A stretch of 41,240 bases of DNA from a virus: positions 1 through 41,240 of the IMG/VR virus record IMGVR_UViG_3300025889_000022, one strand, 5' to 3'. Positions within the stretch are counted from its first letter, which is position 1. Every line of letters begins with the position of its first letter. The translations under genes were made by a program, and so were the position numbers. Of the stretch, positions 32,952-39,068 are shown in pieces. Below the pieces are notes generated by a model. The model was given only the letters and a program-made list of their open reading frames with translations, searched no databases and was not told the DNA's origin.

Positions 32952-33223
32952 AGGTTGTACCGCCCCGGTGGGGGGGGGTCCGTTTCTCCGGGGGTTTTAC
33001 CTATTTGCGGTTGAATGTGGGGTTTTTGAGTAGGGAGAGAGGGGGGTGTGTATATATAACTGCCCCCGGCATTGGGGTGACCGGGGGGGTCCGCGCCGGA
33101 ATGGAGCGACCGTGCCGACCCCGCCCGATCCTTGCTCCGCCGCTCTGCAATAAGCGGAACAAACCGTGAACAGATGGCTGCAGGTGATTGGCCATCACCC
33201 TACAAACCAATGTTATCAATGGG
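32952..33223. other. TerS-TerL intergenic segment, candidate packaging site
   Basis: This 272-base gap is the longest non-coding stretch of the window. It holds G-runs, GGGGGGGTCCG twice (32972-32982, 33083-33093), a GACC-GGGGG-GGTC dyad (33079-33091) and a short TA run (33051-33057). No ORF is credible. Its place between the two terminase genes makes it a candidate pac or cos region, but I cannot identify a cut site. A weak promoter or leader role is also possible. Confidence 0.4.
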
Positions 33224-33715
33224 TTACGCCTCTTCCTCGTCCAAAACCTCTTCGACTGGCGTGATGTCGATCATCTTCTCTGCCCCTGCGTCATCCTTGG
33301 TCAGCAGGGATTGGAGCGCCTGCAGGTGCAGCGTGTGGCTGGCCTCGACCGAGACTTCCTTGCGGTCGTGCATGCCCAACCAGTGCTTGCTGAGATGGAT
33401 CGCAGCGGTGACGTTGTTCTCCTCAACGGCCATTTTGTACAATTGCCGCCTTAAACCCATCTTTCCGCCCTGTTTCATCGCCTCAACGAATTTCCCTAAA
33501 GGGATGGAATTATCCTTCAGGCACTCAGCCGCCAATACGTTATCGTCCACTCCCATCACAGAGCATATCTCCTCGATGGTCATGTGTGTCTGGGCCATTC
33601 TCTCTACGATGTCCCAGTCTACGCGGTATTTGGGTCTTCCACCGGATTCCAGCTTCCTTACCCCGTACAGTGCCTTCTGCAGGCTGTTGGGTTTGTCTGC
33701 TGTCTTGCTATTCAT
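33224..33715 (-). CDS. Terminase small subunit candidate
   Basis: The 163-residue helical protein contains MTIEEICSVMGVDDNVLAAE, a helix-turn-helix like those in TerS DNA-binding domains, and KMGLRRQLYKMAVEENNVTAAIHL followed by SKHWLGMHDRKE, a pattern typical of small terminases. It lies upstream of TerL, separated by a G-rich gap. It would recognise the packaging site and recruit TerL. Confidence 0.85.
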   Translation of the reverse strand: MNSKTADKPNSLQKALYGVRKLESGGRPKYRVDWDIVERMAQTHMTIEEICSVMGVDDNVLAAECLKDNSIPLGKFVEAMKQGGKMGLRRQLYKMAVEENNVTAAIHLSKHWLGMHDRKEVSVEASHTLHLQALQSLLTKDDAGAEKMIDITPVEEVLDEEEA

Positions 33716-33839
33716 TGGATTACCTTGTGGGTGTGTTCCTGTGGGCTTTGGAGGGGCCTTGGAGGAGCGTTCTTGCCTCCTCGAAGGGAATCACCCTTGA
33801 TTGATGCTTTCGCCTCTCTACGGGGCTTCTATGAGCCTC
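33716..33839. other. Late-operon leader region, no gene
   Basis: Between the 33840 gene and TerS. It contains a 5-bp hairpin AAGGG/CCCTT (33784-33798) and a GGAG/CTCC dyad just after it on the minus strand. No clear sigma-70 promoter is visible. The late promoter or a regulated leader probably lies here because the big late block starts at TerS. Confidence 0.3.
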
Positions 33840-34055
33840 TCAGTGCCATTGCAGGTATGACGGGTCTACCGAGTATACCTTCTGCAGGACGCCGTGAGCG
33901 GACTTGTGGTCTTCTGGGGTGGCTGATGCCCAGTCTGCTTCCAGTTCTTCCCAGCCGTCGTGGTTGTCAGGCTGGAACATCGGGTGATCGAGCAGGTACA
34001 GGTAGTAGGCGATGACGCCCAGTGTCCTTCTCGCTGGCAGGCTCAAGGCTTGCAT
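33840..34055 (-). CDS. Small hypothetical protein before terminase (71 aa)
   Basis: Start 34055 has AGGGG 5 bases upstream; a GTG at 34061 overlaps the previous stop as GTGA. The product (MQALSLPARRTLGVIAYYLY, HPMFQPDNHDGWEELEADWA) is mostly helical with a hydrophobic first half and an acidic second half. No family is recognised. It lies at the boundary between the small-gene array and the terminase block. Confidence 0.6.
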   Translation of the reverse strand: MQALSLPARRTLGVIAYYLYLLDHPMFQPDNHDGWEELEADWASATPEDHKSAHGVLQKVYSVDPSYLQWH

Positions 34056-34057
34056 CG

Positions 34058-34198
34058 TCACCCCTTGCTGATCTTGCCCTCGCCCTTGCAGACTTCACAG
34101 GGACGCTGCTGGGCCGCTGTGGCGGTGTAAGTGGTCATGAGGCCAGAGGCTGGCTTGTCAGGGTGCTTACCGCTCCCCCCACAGGCTGGGCAGTTCAC
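34058..34198 (-). CDS. Zinc-finger mini-protein (DnaJ-like CxxCxGxG pair)
   Basis: A 46-residue ORF from GTG 34198 with AGG 4 and GGAG about 9 bases upstream; a GTG at 34213 is the alternative. It has CPACGGSG near the start and CEVCKGEG near the end, two CxxCxGxG motifs of the DnaJ zinc-ribbon type. Such mini-proteins occur among early phage genes. A DNA- or protein-binding role is likely but unspecified. It overlaps the next upstream gene. Confidence 0.6.
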   Translation of the reverse strand: MNCPACGGSGKHPDKPASGLMTTYTATAAQQRPCEVCKGEGKISKG

Positions 34199-34382
34199 TT
34201 TGCCTATCTCCACTGAATGGGCGTCGGTACAGTGTGTCGGCGCGGCTGAAGGCGATCTCTGCCGCAAGGGCCATTGCCTCGGCTTCGGAGAGCCAGTGAG
34301 GCGGATCGATGTCACCGTCCCATATCCCGGCTGTCGGGATCGGGTTGAACTGTGCATCGCCTCTGAACTTGTATCTGATCAT
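34167..34382 (-). CDS. Small hypothetical protein (71 aa)
   Basis: Start 34382 (MIRYKFRGDAQFNPIPTAGI) is preferred over the upstream ATG 34448. The sequence continues WDGDIDPPHWLSEAEAMALA, with a helix and an Arg/Ser-rich end. It overlaps the zinc-finger ORF by 32 bases. No clear ribosome site is visible and no family is recognised. It follows the terminator at 34508-34525. Confidence 0.55.
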   Translation of the reverse strand: MIRYKFRGDAQFNPIPTAGIWDGDIDPPHWLSEAEAMALAAEIAFSRADTLYRRPFSGDRQSELPSLWGER

Positions 34383-34507
34383 GAGAAAACCCGGCAGCTT
34401 GTGGCCACCGGGTCTCCTGCACCAACAAAAAGGAGCAACGAATGCCACGCTGCAATTACCTTGTACCCCCGATTTGGCCGATTTGACCAGCCTGTGGAAA
34501 AGTGAAA

Positions 34508-34525
34508 GGGGCCGATGACGGCCCC
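34508..34525 (-). terminator. Terminator-like hairpin after the small-gene array
   Basis: On the minus strand GGGGCC - 6-base loop - GGCCCC is followed by TTTCACTTTTCC. It lies about 45 bases after the last array gene (34572). The trailing bases match those after the capsid-gene terminator. A TATATA-rich stretch (about 34540-34550) lies between the gene and the hairpin. Confidence 0.6.
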
Positions 34526-34571
34526 ATTCTCGTATATGTGCCCTATATAGGAAACCGAGGGTGTCCTCTGG

Positions 34572-34751
34572 TTAGCTGTTCAGCCACTCCTCATATGTCT
34601 TGAGCGGTGCGCCGCCGCGCGTGATGTCACCGCCTTTGCCGTCGTCGGCGCAGTGCAGGTAAATCTGATACTCGGCGTCATTGCTGCCCCGGTAGCGGGT
34701 CTGGGTGATCTGCGGCTGAAGGGTGCCGTCTGGGTTGATACCTCTCTTCAT
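34572..34751 (-). CDS. Array gene h: hypothetical protein (59 aa)
   Basis: The product MKRGINPDGTLQPQITQTRY continues RGSNDAEYQIYLHCADDGKGGDI and ends LKTYEEWLNS. It starts behind an AAGGAG leader and follows the TTCG hairpin at 34773. The pattern looks like a small beta protein. No family is recognised. It is the last gene of the repeat-linked array. Confidence 0.65.
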   Translation of the reverse strand: MKRGINPDGTLQPQITQTRYRGSNDAEYQIYLHCADDGKGGDITRGGAPLKTYEEWLNS

Positions 34752-34772
34752 CGCCTTGCTCCTTGTGGGGTG

Positions 34773-34790
34773 GCGGGGCCGAAGCCCCGC
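34773..34790 (-). repeat. Array hairpin 3 (GCGGGGC stem, TTCG loop)
   Basis: A 7-bp GCGGGGC stem with TTCG loop between array genes g and h, with flanks GTGGGGTG and CTGGGTTG similar to the other copies. It has no T-run, so it is more likely an RNA processing or stability element, or a recombination join, than a strong terminator. Confidence 0.75.
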
Positions 34791-34798
34791 TGGGTTGC

Positions 34799-35047
34799 TT
34801 ACAGCGGCATTACCGGCAGTGAATTGACGCCACCTGCGCCAGCGCAAATGTGACCGCCCTGCACATGACCGTATGACCAGCCACCGGACGACCGGCAGAG
34901 ATTGCCGTGCTTGTCGACCTTGGCCCGGTCGATCTCGACAAGGTTGAAGCCGTAGGCTCGCGCCTCGACGGTGTTGACCGCCTCTGCCGCATTGGCCAGC
35001 GGGACCAGTTTCTGAATGCGGTTGATGAAAACGTGGGTGAAAGTCAT
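34799..35047 (-). CDS. Array gene g: hypothetical protein (82 aa)
   Basis: Starts with the shared leader CCAAGGAGACAACGAG before MTFTHVFINRIQKLVPLANA. The middle reads ARAYGFNLVEIDRAKVDKHG and the end is GWSYGHVQGGHICAGAGGVN, Gly-rich with two Cys. The N-terminal half is a predicted helix-strand unit. No family is recognised. Confidence 0.7.
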   Translation of the reverse strand: MTFTHVFINRIQKLVPLANAAEAVNTVEARAYGFNLVEIDRAKVDKHGNLCRSSGGWSYGHVQGGHICAGAGGVNSLPVMPL

Positions 35048-35074
35048 CTCGTTGTCTCCTTGGTTGGGTTGATC

Positions 35075-35275
35075 TCAGGCCAGTGCGTCTTCGACGTGCT
35101 GCACCCACTGCTCCAGCGTCAGATCGCGCAGGTATGGGGCGTAGACGCTAGGGATGTGAACGTAAGGGCCGGTGCCTGCCACATCGTCAAACCAGTAGTA
35201 GCCATTGGCCTTGACGATCTCGATGCCGTGCTTGGCGAGGGCGGCGTTGATCTTGTTGATGGTTGGTGCGGTCAT
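35075..35275 (-). CDS. Array gene f: hypothetical protein (66 aa)
   Basis: The product MTAPTINKINAALAKHGIEI continues KANGYYWFDDVAGTGPYVH and ends SVYAPYLRDLTLEQWVQHVEDAL. Proteins with this helix-strand layout and VY..LRDLTLEQW end are common as small phage or plasmid proteins, but no function is known to me. It has the shared leader and follows hairpin 2. Confidence 0.75.
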   Translation of the reverse strand: MTAPTINKINAALAKHGIEIVKANGYYWFDDVAGTGPYVHIPSVYAPYLRDLTLEQWVQHVEDALA

Positions 35276-35296
35276 GTCGATCTCCTTGGGTTGGTG

Positions 35297-35316
35297 GGCG
35301 GGGCCGAAGCCCCGCC
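35297..35316 (-). repeat. Array hairpin 2 (GGCGGGGC stem, TTCG loop)
   Basis: A perfect 8-bp GGCGGGGC stem around a TTCG loop between genes e and f. Flanks (AACC before, CACCAACC after on the minus strand) match hairpin 1. It has no T-run. Confidence 0.8.
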
Positions 35317-35324
35317 GGTTGGTG

Positions 35325-35687
35325 TTAAGTGCCGCTTACCGGAACCAACTTGATGTTGTTGTTTGGGGCGGCTTCAATCGTGAACAGCTTGCCTTCGATC
35401 CTGATGGTGTCGCCAAGGTCAAAGCCAAAGCAGACGCCCTTTGCCTGCTCGCTGTCCGAGATCATTGTGCTGTTACCATAGGCCCAATAACCCTCTTTTT
35501 CGCTAAAGCCGATCGTGAAGCTGTTGAGGTAGTCGTTGCTGTACTTCTTCGAGAAGCCGCGAACCCTGATTTCTGCAGGGCAGGTGCGGCAGTAGCCTTT
35601 GTCTTCACTCAGGCGAAAATCGCAGAGCATGCCGTCGTAAATTATGTAAGCGGGGTAGTCAGCGAGGATGTATGAGGTCTTGGTCAT
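35325..35687 (-). CDS. Array gene e: hypothetical protein (120 aa)
   Basis: First gene behind the duplicated promoter at 35718. The start at 35687 has AGAAGGAG upstream. The product (MTKTSYILADYPAYIIYDGM..CDFRLSEDKGYCRTCPAEIR) has a C-x-x-C-like Cys group and a beta-rich C-terminal half (FGFDLGDTIRIEGKLFTIEA). No family is recognised. Confidence 0.7.
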   Translation of the reverse strand: MTKTSYILADYPAYIIYDGMLCDFRLSEDKGYCRTCPAEIRVRGFSKKYSNDYLNSFTIGFSEKEGYWAYGNSTMISDSEQAKGVCFGFDLGDTIRIEGKLFTIEAAPNNNIKLVPVSGT

Positions 35688-35717
35688 GTCGTCGTCTCCT
35701 TCTTGGTTGATGTGTGT

Positions 35718-35746
35718 ACTGTATCCTCGATACATACACCCGTCAA
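35718..35746 (-). promoter_or_regulatory. Array promoter 2 with 6-3-6 operator
   Basis: Minus strand TTGACG (35741-35746), 17 bases, TACAGT (35718-35723). The dyad TGTATC - 3 bases - GATACA (35720-35734) overlaps spacer and -10. Sequence from -35 to the ribosome site is a near copy of array promoter 1 at 36933. It should drive genes e to h leftward. Confidence 0.7.
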
Positions 35747-35758
35747 TAGGGGTAGACG

Positions 35759-35786
35759 AAAAAAGTTTAGGGGGCCGAAGCCCCCT
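35759..35786 (-). terminator. Intrinsic terminator after array gene d
   Basis: A 7-bp AGGGGGC stem with TTCG loop followed on the minus strand by AAAC and six T residues: a strong Rho-independent signal. It separates the first array transcript (from promoter 1) from promoter 2. Confidence 0.85.
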
Positions 35787-35789
35787 CTC

Positions 35790-36143
35790 TCATTCGACAA
35801 AGCACAGGTCGAAGCTGTAGTGCGGTTCGGTGTACCAGCCACTGTCCCGCCGGATGTTGTGGCAGTTGAAGCTGGCACCAATCGCCCACTCCCACGGCCC
35901 AGCTTCCCAGATCACCCGCCAGTGACGGCCACAGCCGCTCTTCTCCGCCTGCTCCGGGGTCTGCAGGATCACCTCAATCTCAGGCTTCTGGCCACGGTCC
36001 TTGGCAAGGGCGCTCAGAGCCTTGTGAAGAGCCTTTGCGGCGCTCTCCTTGGTGTCGTGCTGGGCAGGATCGAAATCGATCTCTATGGCCTTCTCTTCGT
36101 CGCTGCCGGTCATCGGGTTGTATTCCAGTTCGTAGATGTTCAT
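35790..36143 (-). CDS. Array gene d: hypothetical protein (117 aa)
   Basis: The product MNIYELEYNPMTGSDEEKAI has an acidic N-terminus, a helix (KESAAKALHKALSALAKDR), a strand (PEIEVILQT) and an aromatic, Cys/Trp-rich end (CGRHWRVIWEAGPWEWAIGA..HNIRR). It has the AAGGAG leader and precedes the strong terminator. No family is recognised. Confidence 0.7.
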   Translation of the reverse strand: MNIYELEYNPMTGSDEEKAIEIDFDPAQHDTKESAAKALHKALSALAKDRGQKPEIEVILQTPEQAEKSGCGRHWRVIWEAGPWEWAIGASFNCHNIRRDSGWYTEPHYSFDLCFVE

Positions 36144-36167
36144 CGGTCTGCTCCTTGTGAGGTTGCG

Positions 36168-36377
36168 TCAGTAGGTGGTGAGGTGCGACCACGTCTTGAA
36201 CCAGCGGATCGCGTCCGCCTTGCGCTGCTTGCTTTGTGAGAAGTCGAGGTAGGCGTGATCGGCATAGTTCACTTCGCAGGAGTAGGTCGTGGTCCCAGTC
36301 GAGCGGGTGGTGACCTTGTAGACGTTGACGGTCTTGCCGTTGCCTGTTGCTGTCTTGATGATCTGGGCGATGCTCAT
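36168..36377 (-). CDS. Array gene c: hypothetical protein (69 aa)
   Basis: The start is MSIAQIIKTATGNGKTVNVY behind ACAAGGAGCAACAGAC. The rest reads VTTRSTGTTTYSCEVNYADH and KADAIRWFKTWSHLTTY, a strand-strand-helix plan. No family is recognised. The TTCG hairpin 1 lies just upstream. Confidence 0.7.
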   Translation of the reverse strand: MSIAQIIKTATGNGKTVNVYKVTTRSTGTTTYSCEVNYADHAYLDFSQSKQRKADAIRWFKTWSHLTTY

Positions 36378-36405
36378 GTCTGTTGCTCCTTGTTGTCGGT
36401 GGGGT

Positions 36406-36425
36406 GGCGGGGCCGAAGCCCCGCC
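36406..36425 (-). repeat. Array hairpin 1 (GGCGGGGC stem, TTCG loop)
   Basis: Perfect 8-bp stem with TTCG loop between genes b and c. The flanks GGTGGGGT and GGTTGGT (plus strand) recur at the other copies, giving a repeat of about 30 bases. Confidence 0.8.
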
Positions 36426-36433
36426 GGTTGGTA

Positions 36434-36703
36434 TCAGGCCGTCCAGCCGTCCTCGTTGGCCACTGCGCCGATGAAATTGCCCTTCTCGTCGTAGTCCCAG
36501 AGACCGGGTGCGGTTTCGTAAATCCACTCGCCCAGCTTCTGCAGGCGCGGCTTGTCGCTGTCCATCAGAGTGCTGGCGGCGCTTGAAACGCGACCGCAAT
36601 AACGCTGCTCGTCGCTGCGGCTGGTGAACTCCTGCTCTGCGCCGTTGTTGATGTAGTCTTCGCAGATTTCGCGGGCGAGGCTCAGTTCAGTTTCGTAGGT
36701 CAT
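36434..36703 (-). CDS. Array gene b: hypothetical protein (89 aa)
   Basis: The start at 36703 (MTYETELSLAREICEDYINN) uses the leader ACAAGGAGACAACGAC. It continues EQEFTSRSDEQRYCGRVSSA, DSDKPRLQKLGEWIYETAPG and ends LWDYDEKGNFIGAVANEDGWTA. Helical N-terminal half, acidic end. No family is recognised. Confidence 0.7.
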   Translation of the reverse strand: MTYETELSLAREICEDYINNGAEQEFTSRSDEQRYCGRVSSAASTLMDSDKPRLQKLGEWIYETAPGLWDYDEKGNFIGAVANEDGWTA

Positions 36704-36728
36704 GTCGTTGTCTCCTTGTTGTGTGGTT

Positions 36729-36905
36729 TCAGCGGAAATCAAATTCGTCTTCAAAGCCGACAGTCAGGCGAACTGTGTGAGGCCCGTTGAACGTCTTGTC
36801 AGCGTCCATAATCGCGCTGATGGTCCCGTCTTCGTGGAAGCGAACAGTCTCCACGTCGAACTGGGTGTTCTCTGCGATCCACTTCTTGATCTGCTTGCGA
36901 GTCAT
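36729..36905 (-). CDS. Array gene a: hypothetical protein (58 aa)
   Basis: First gene after array promoter 1: MTRKQIKKWIAENTQFDVET, then VRFHEDGTISAIMDADKTFN and VRLTVGFEDEFDFR. Basic N-terminal helix followed by strands and an acidic tail. The leader CCAAGGAGACAACGAC is identical to several other array genes. No family is recognised. Confidence 0.65.
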   Translation of the reverse strand: MTRKQIKKWIAENTQFDVETVRFHEDGTISAIMDADKTFNGPHTVRLTVGFEDEFDFR

Positions 36906-36932
36906 GTCGTTGTCTCCTTGGTTGATGTCTGT

Positions 36933-36961
36933 AATGTATCAACGATACATACACAGGTCAA
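36933..36961 (-). promoter_or_regulatory. Array promoter 1 with perfect 7-3-7 operator
   Basis: Minus strand TTGACC (36956-36961), 17 bases, TACATT (36933-36938). A perfect palindrome ATGTATC - 3 bases - GATACAT (36934-36950) overlaps the -10 and spacer. The first 11 bases match the promoter at 3207 exactly, and the whole unit to the ribosome site is duplicated at 35718. It drives genes a to d. Confidence 0.75.
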
Positions 36962-36982
36962 CAGGAGAAATGCACTGACTGC

Positions 36983-37011
36983 AAAAAAAATTACGCCAGC
37001 CGCAGGTGGCG
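36983..37011 (-). terminator. Intrinsic terminator of the early-right operon
   Basis: CGCCA - 8-base loop - TGGCG overlaps the stop codon of the 36991 gene and is followed on the minus strand by TAA and eight T residues. It ends the replication operon just before array promoter 1. Confidence 0.85.
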
Positions 37012-37560
37012 GGCGATGGAGTTCAGCACCATCCGCAGGTTGGCCAGTTCATTAGGCTTGATGTGTCTGGGGTCTGCCTGCTCGACCAGCACCCGCCGGA
37101 TCGCGTTGTTGATCCGGTCGATGCCTTCATGACGGCAATCGTCTTGGATCGCCCGCTGGAGGTCGAGGAACTCACGCTGGGCCTTGATCACGACATCGTC
37201 CTCAACGTCCTGTTCGTGGCTCATCCCGGCAATCATCGCCGCGTAGGCCGCGATCTTGGGGTTAGGTGATCCCAGCCCCTTGAGGCGGCGGTAGCGCATG
37301 TACACCCTGATCCAGTGGTCGCCTGCCGCCCGCTGTCTCTCATCGATCTGGCCGGTCTTGAGCAGGATGCCGAGCGAGTCGCCCCACTCAGCGTGTCTTG
37401 CATTGGCGTCGGTTGCGCCGTGGTGGCGCTTGCGAGCCTCGACGGCGACCGAAACGACCTCACGCTCACGTTCAGCCGTCACGATCTGTCCGTCCTTGTA
37501 TCGAGCCACGTTCTGCTTGCGCTTCCGGCCCGACCGTTGGCGTCTTCCGATCTCTCCCAT
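36991..37560 (-). CDS. Last gene of early-right operon, unknown (189 aa)
   Basis: The start overlaps the SSB stop as ATGA. A basic N-terminus (MGEIGRRQRSGRKRKQNVAR) is followed by a helical protein with EWGDSLGILLKTGQIDERQ, RAAGDHWIRVYMRYRRLKGL and LANLRMVLNSIARHLRLA. Charge and position, last gene before the late-side array, would suit a late transcription regulator, but no such motif is proven. The strong terminator overlaps its stop. Confidence 0.7.
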   Translation of the reverse strand: MGEIGRRQRSGRKRKQNVARYKDGQIVTAEREREVVSVAVEARKRHHGATDANARHAEWGDSLGILLKTGQIDERQRAAGDHWIRVYMRYRRLKGLGSPNPKIAAYAAMIAGMSHEQDVEDDVVIKAQREFLDLQRAIQDDCRHEGIDRINNAIRRVLVEQADPRHIKPNELANLRMVLNSIARHLRLA

Positions 37561-37973
37561 CAGAAGGGTATCTCGTCACCCACCTGCTCGCGCAGGCTCT
37601 GCATGTTGGGCTGCGGACGATCCCCGGCAGGCTGGTCACCCTTGCCGCCGAGAAGCGTCAGGGTGCCGTTGAACTGGCTCAGCACGATCTCAGTGCTGTA
37701 CTTCTCCGCCCCATTGCCATCGACGTACTTGCGGGTCTGAAGCTGGCCCTCGACGTACACCTTGCTGCCCTTCTGGACGTATGACAACGCGATCTGGGCG
37801 AGGTTAGGGTTGAAGATCACCACCCGGTGCCACTCGGTCTTTTCCTTCCGCTCGCCAGTCGCCTTGTCCTTCCAGCTTTCCGAGGTTGCGACGCTGAACT
37901 TGCAGCCCTGACCCACAGGCTCGACTGCGCTGCCGACGTTGCCGACCAAAATGCACTTATTGACGCTAGACAT
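37560..37973 (-). CDS. ssb: Single-stranded DNA-binding protein
   Basis: The start at 37973 has GGAG 8 bases upstream, unlike ATG 37979. The 137-residue protein has the OB-fold pattern MSSVNKCILVGNVGSAVEPV, KFSVATSESWKDKATGERKE, WHRVVIFNPNLAQIALSYVQ and KVYVEGQLQTRKYVD, and ends GDEIPF, the acidic tip that recruits partners. It coats ssDNA during phage replication and recombination. Confidence 0.92.
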   Translation of the reverse strand: MSSVNKCILVGNVGSAVEPVGQGCKFSVATSESWKDKATGERKEKTEWHRVVIFNPNLAQIALSYVQKGSKVYVEGQLQTRKYVDGNGAEKYSTEIVLSQFNGTLTLLGGKGDQPAGDRPQPNMQSLREQVGDEIPF

Positions 37974-37975
37974 GT

Positions 37976-38545
37976 TCATCTCTCCATTTCGGTTGTGAAA
38001 AATTCGTTGAGCAGATCGCTCGCTTCCGTAAGCAGTTTTGGCGACCGCTCGACGCACTGCCTTGCATGCACGATGGACGAGTGGTCCCGCTTCATCGCAC
38101 GGCCTACCTCCGGGTGGGATCGGCCAGTCGCCTTGAGGACACACCACGCGGTGATCTTGCGGGCGTGAACGAGTTCTTTGCGGCGCACCGGGCCGAGAAT
38201 GTCATCGACCGATACGCGGAGCCGGTCGCTGCAGAAATTGATCACCCGCCACGTCAGGTTGGGCTTGTAGAGCGACTTGTGCCGCTCCTGCTCGGCAGCG
38301 ATCCTCTCCTGCAGTTTGGCCAGACGCTTTTCGCGGTCCTCGACCTGCGCCCGGAGTTCAGCCGCCTCTGCTTGCGCTTCATGCAGCCGCTTGACGGTGG
38401 CAGTGAGTTGCTGGCGCAGCGTGTTCGCGCTGGTCCCGTACCAATCCTTGCGAGGCCGGGTCTCGGTCACCATCCGCTGCAGGCTCTCTGGCAAGGCGTG
38501 GTTCACACGGGCTGTGGCGGCGGTAGCATTGGGGTTAATAGTCAT
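37976..38545 (-). CDS. DnaA domain IV-like DNA-binding protein with coiled coil
   Basis: The 189-residue protein has a coiled coil (about residues 42-92) and a C-terminal segment VSVDDILGPVRRKELVHARK...HPEVGRAMKRDHSSIVHA (111-161), the DnaA DNA-binding domain with its RDHS(S/T)(V/I)xHA signature. It has no AAA+ ATPase domain. It might bind DnaA-box-like sites near the origin, regulate replication, or compete with host DnaA. It is placed two genes after the O-like initiator and overlaps its upstream neighbour by 11 bases. Confidence 0.82.
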   Translation of the reverse strand: MTINPNATAATARVNHALPESLQRMVTETRPRKDWYGTSANTLRQQLTATVKRLHEAQAEAAELRAQVEDREKRLAKLQERIAAEQERHKSLYKPNLTWRVINFCSDRLRVSVDDILGPVRRKELVHARKITAWCVLKATGRSHPEVGRAMKRDHSSIVHARQCVERSPKLLTEASDLLNEFFTTEMER

Positions 38546-39068
38546 TGAGTGCGTCCCCCTGCTGCTGCTTGGCTACCTGCCGCTTGAACGCGGCCATCGA
38601 CTGCTGCATCCGGCGGGCGATCTCATCGCCGCTGGGCGTCTCCTTGGCAGCGGATCGAGCGGCCTGCTGGGCGGCGATAAACTTGTCGCCGGCCAACTTG
38701 TCGTCCAGCCAGTCACGGTCGGCATCAAAATCCGAGGGCATTGAGGCTGGCACCTGATAGCCCTTCTCAGCCCGCTGCTCTGGATTGCTCAGTTGAGCCG
38801 CCTGCTGGCCACGCTGGGAGAACAGGGCCATCGTGATGCCCTTGGCCTTGTAGTAGGACAGCCACGCACCCCACTGCTGCGGGTGGTCGATGGGGTTAAT
38901 CGTCACCCCAAAGTCTTCCTTGTGGCGGGCGTTGGCAGCGCAGTAGGCCCTCGCTGCAGCGTAGTAATTACCCGCTGTAATTCCGGACGACGTTGAAGGC
39001 TGCGAGTTCCCGTCGGGCTGCTTCGCGTCTGGCCGCGAACTCGTCGTCACCGGACTGTGCATGTTCAT
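38535..39068 (-). CDS. Hypothetical replication-region protein (177 aa)
   Basis: The start at 39068 has GAGG 7 bases upstream; the gene overlaps the end of the O-like gene by 101 bases in another frame. After a polar N-terminus it reads NYYAAARAYCAANARHKEDF, GAWLSYYKAKGITMALFSQR and then a helical region ending AAFKRQVAKQQQGDALNDY. It lies where lambda has P. A helicase-loader role is possible but no Walker motif is seen, so it is not shown. Confidence 0.65.
   Translation of the reverse strand: MNMHSPVTTSSRPDAKQPDGNSQPSTSSGITAGNYYAAARAYCAANARHKEDFGVTINPIDHPQQWGAWLSYYKAKGITMALFSQRGQQAAQLSNPEQRAEKGYQVPASMPSDFDADRDWLDDKLAGDKFIAAQQAARSAAKETPSGDEIARRMQQSMAAFKRQVAKQQQGDALNDY

Noticed and set aside
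34540-34560. TATATA-containing promoter after array gene h
   Set aside because: No acceptable -35 lies at 16-18 bases, and a terminator follows at once, so a promoter here is not supported.
34773-36425. CRISPR-like repeats
   Set aside because: The TTCG hairpins are repeated but separated by whole genes of different lengths, not by short regular spacers.
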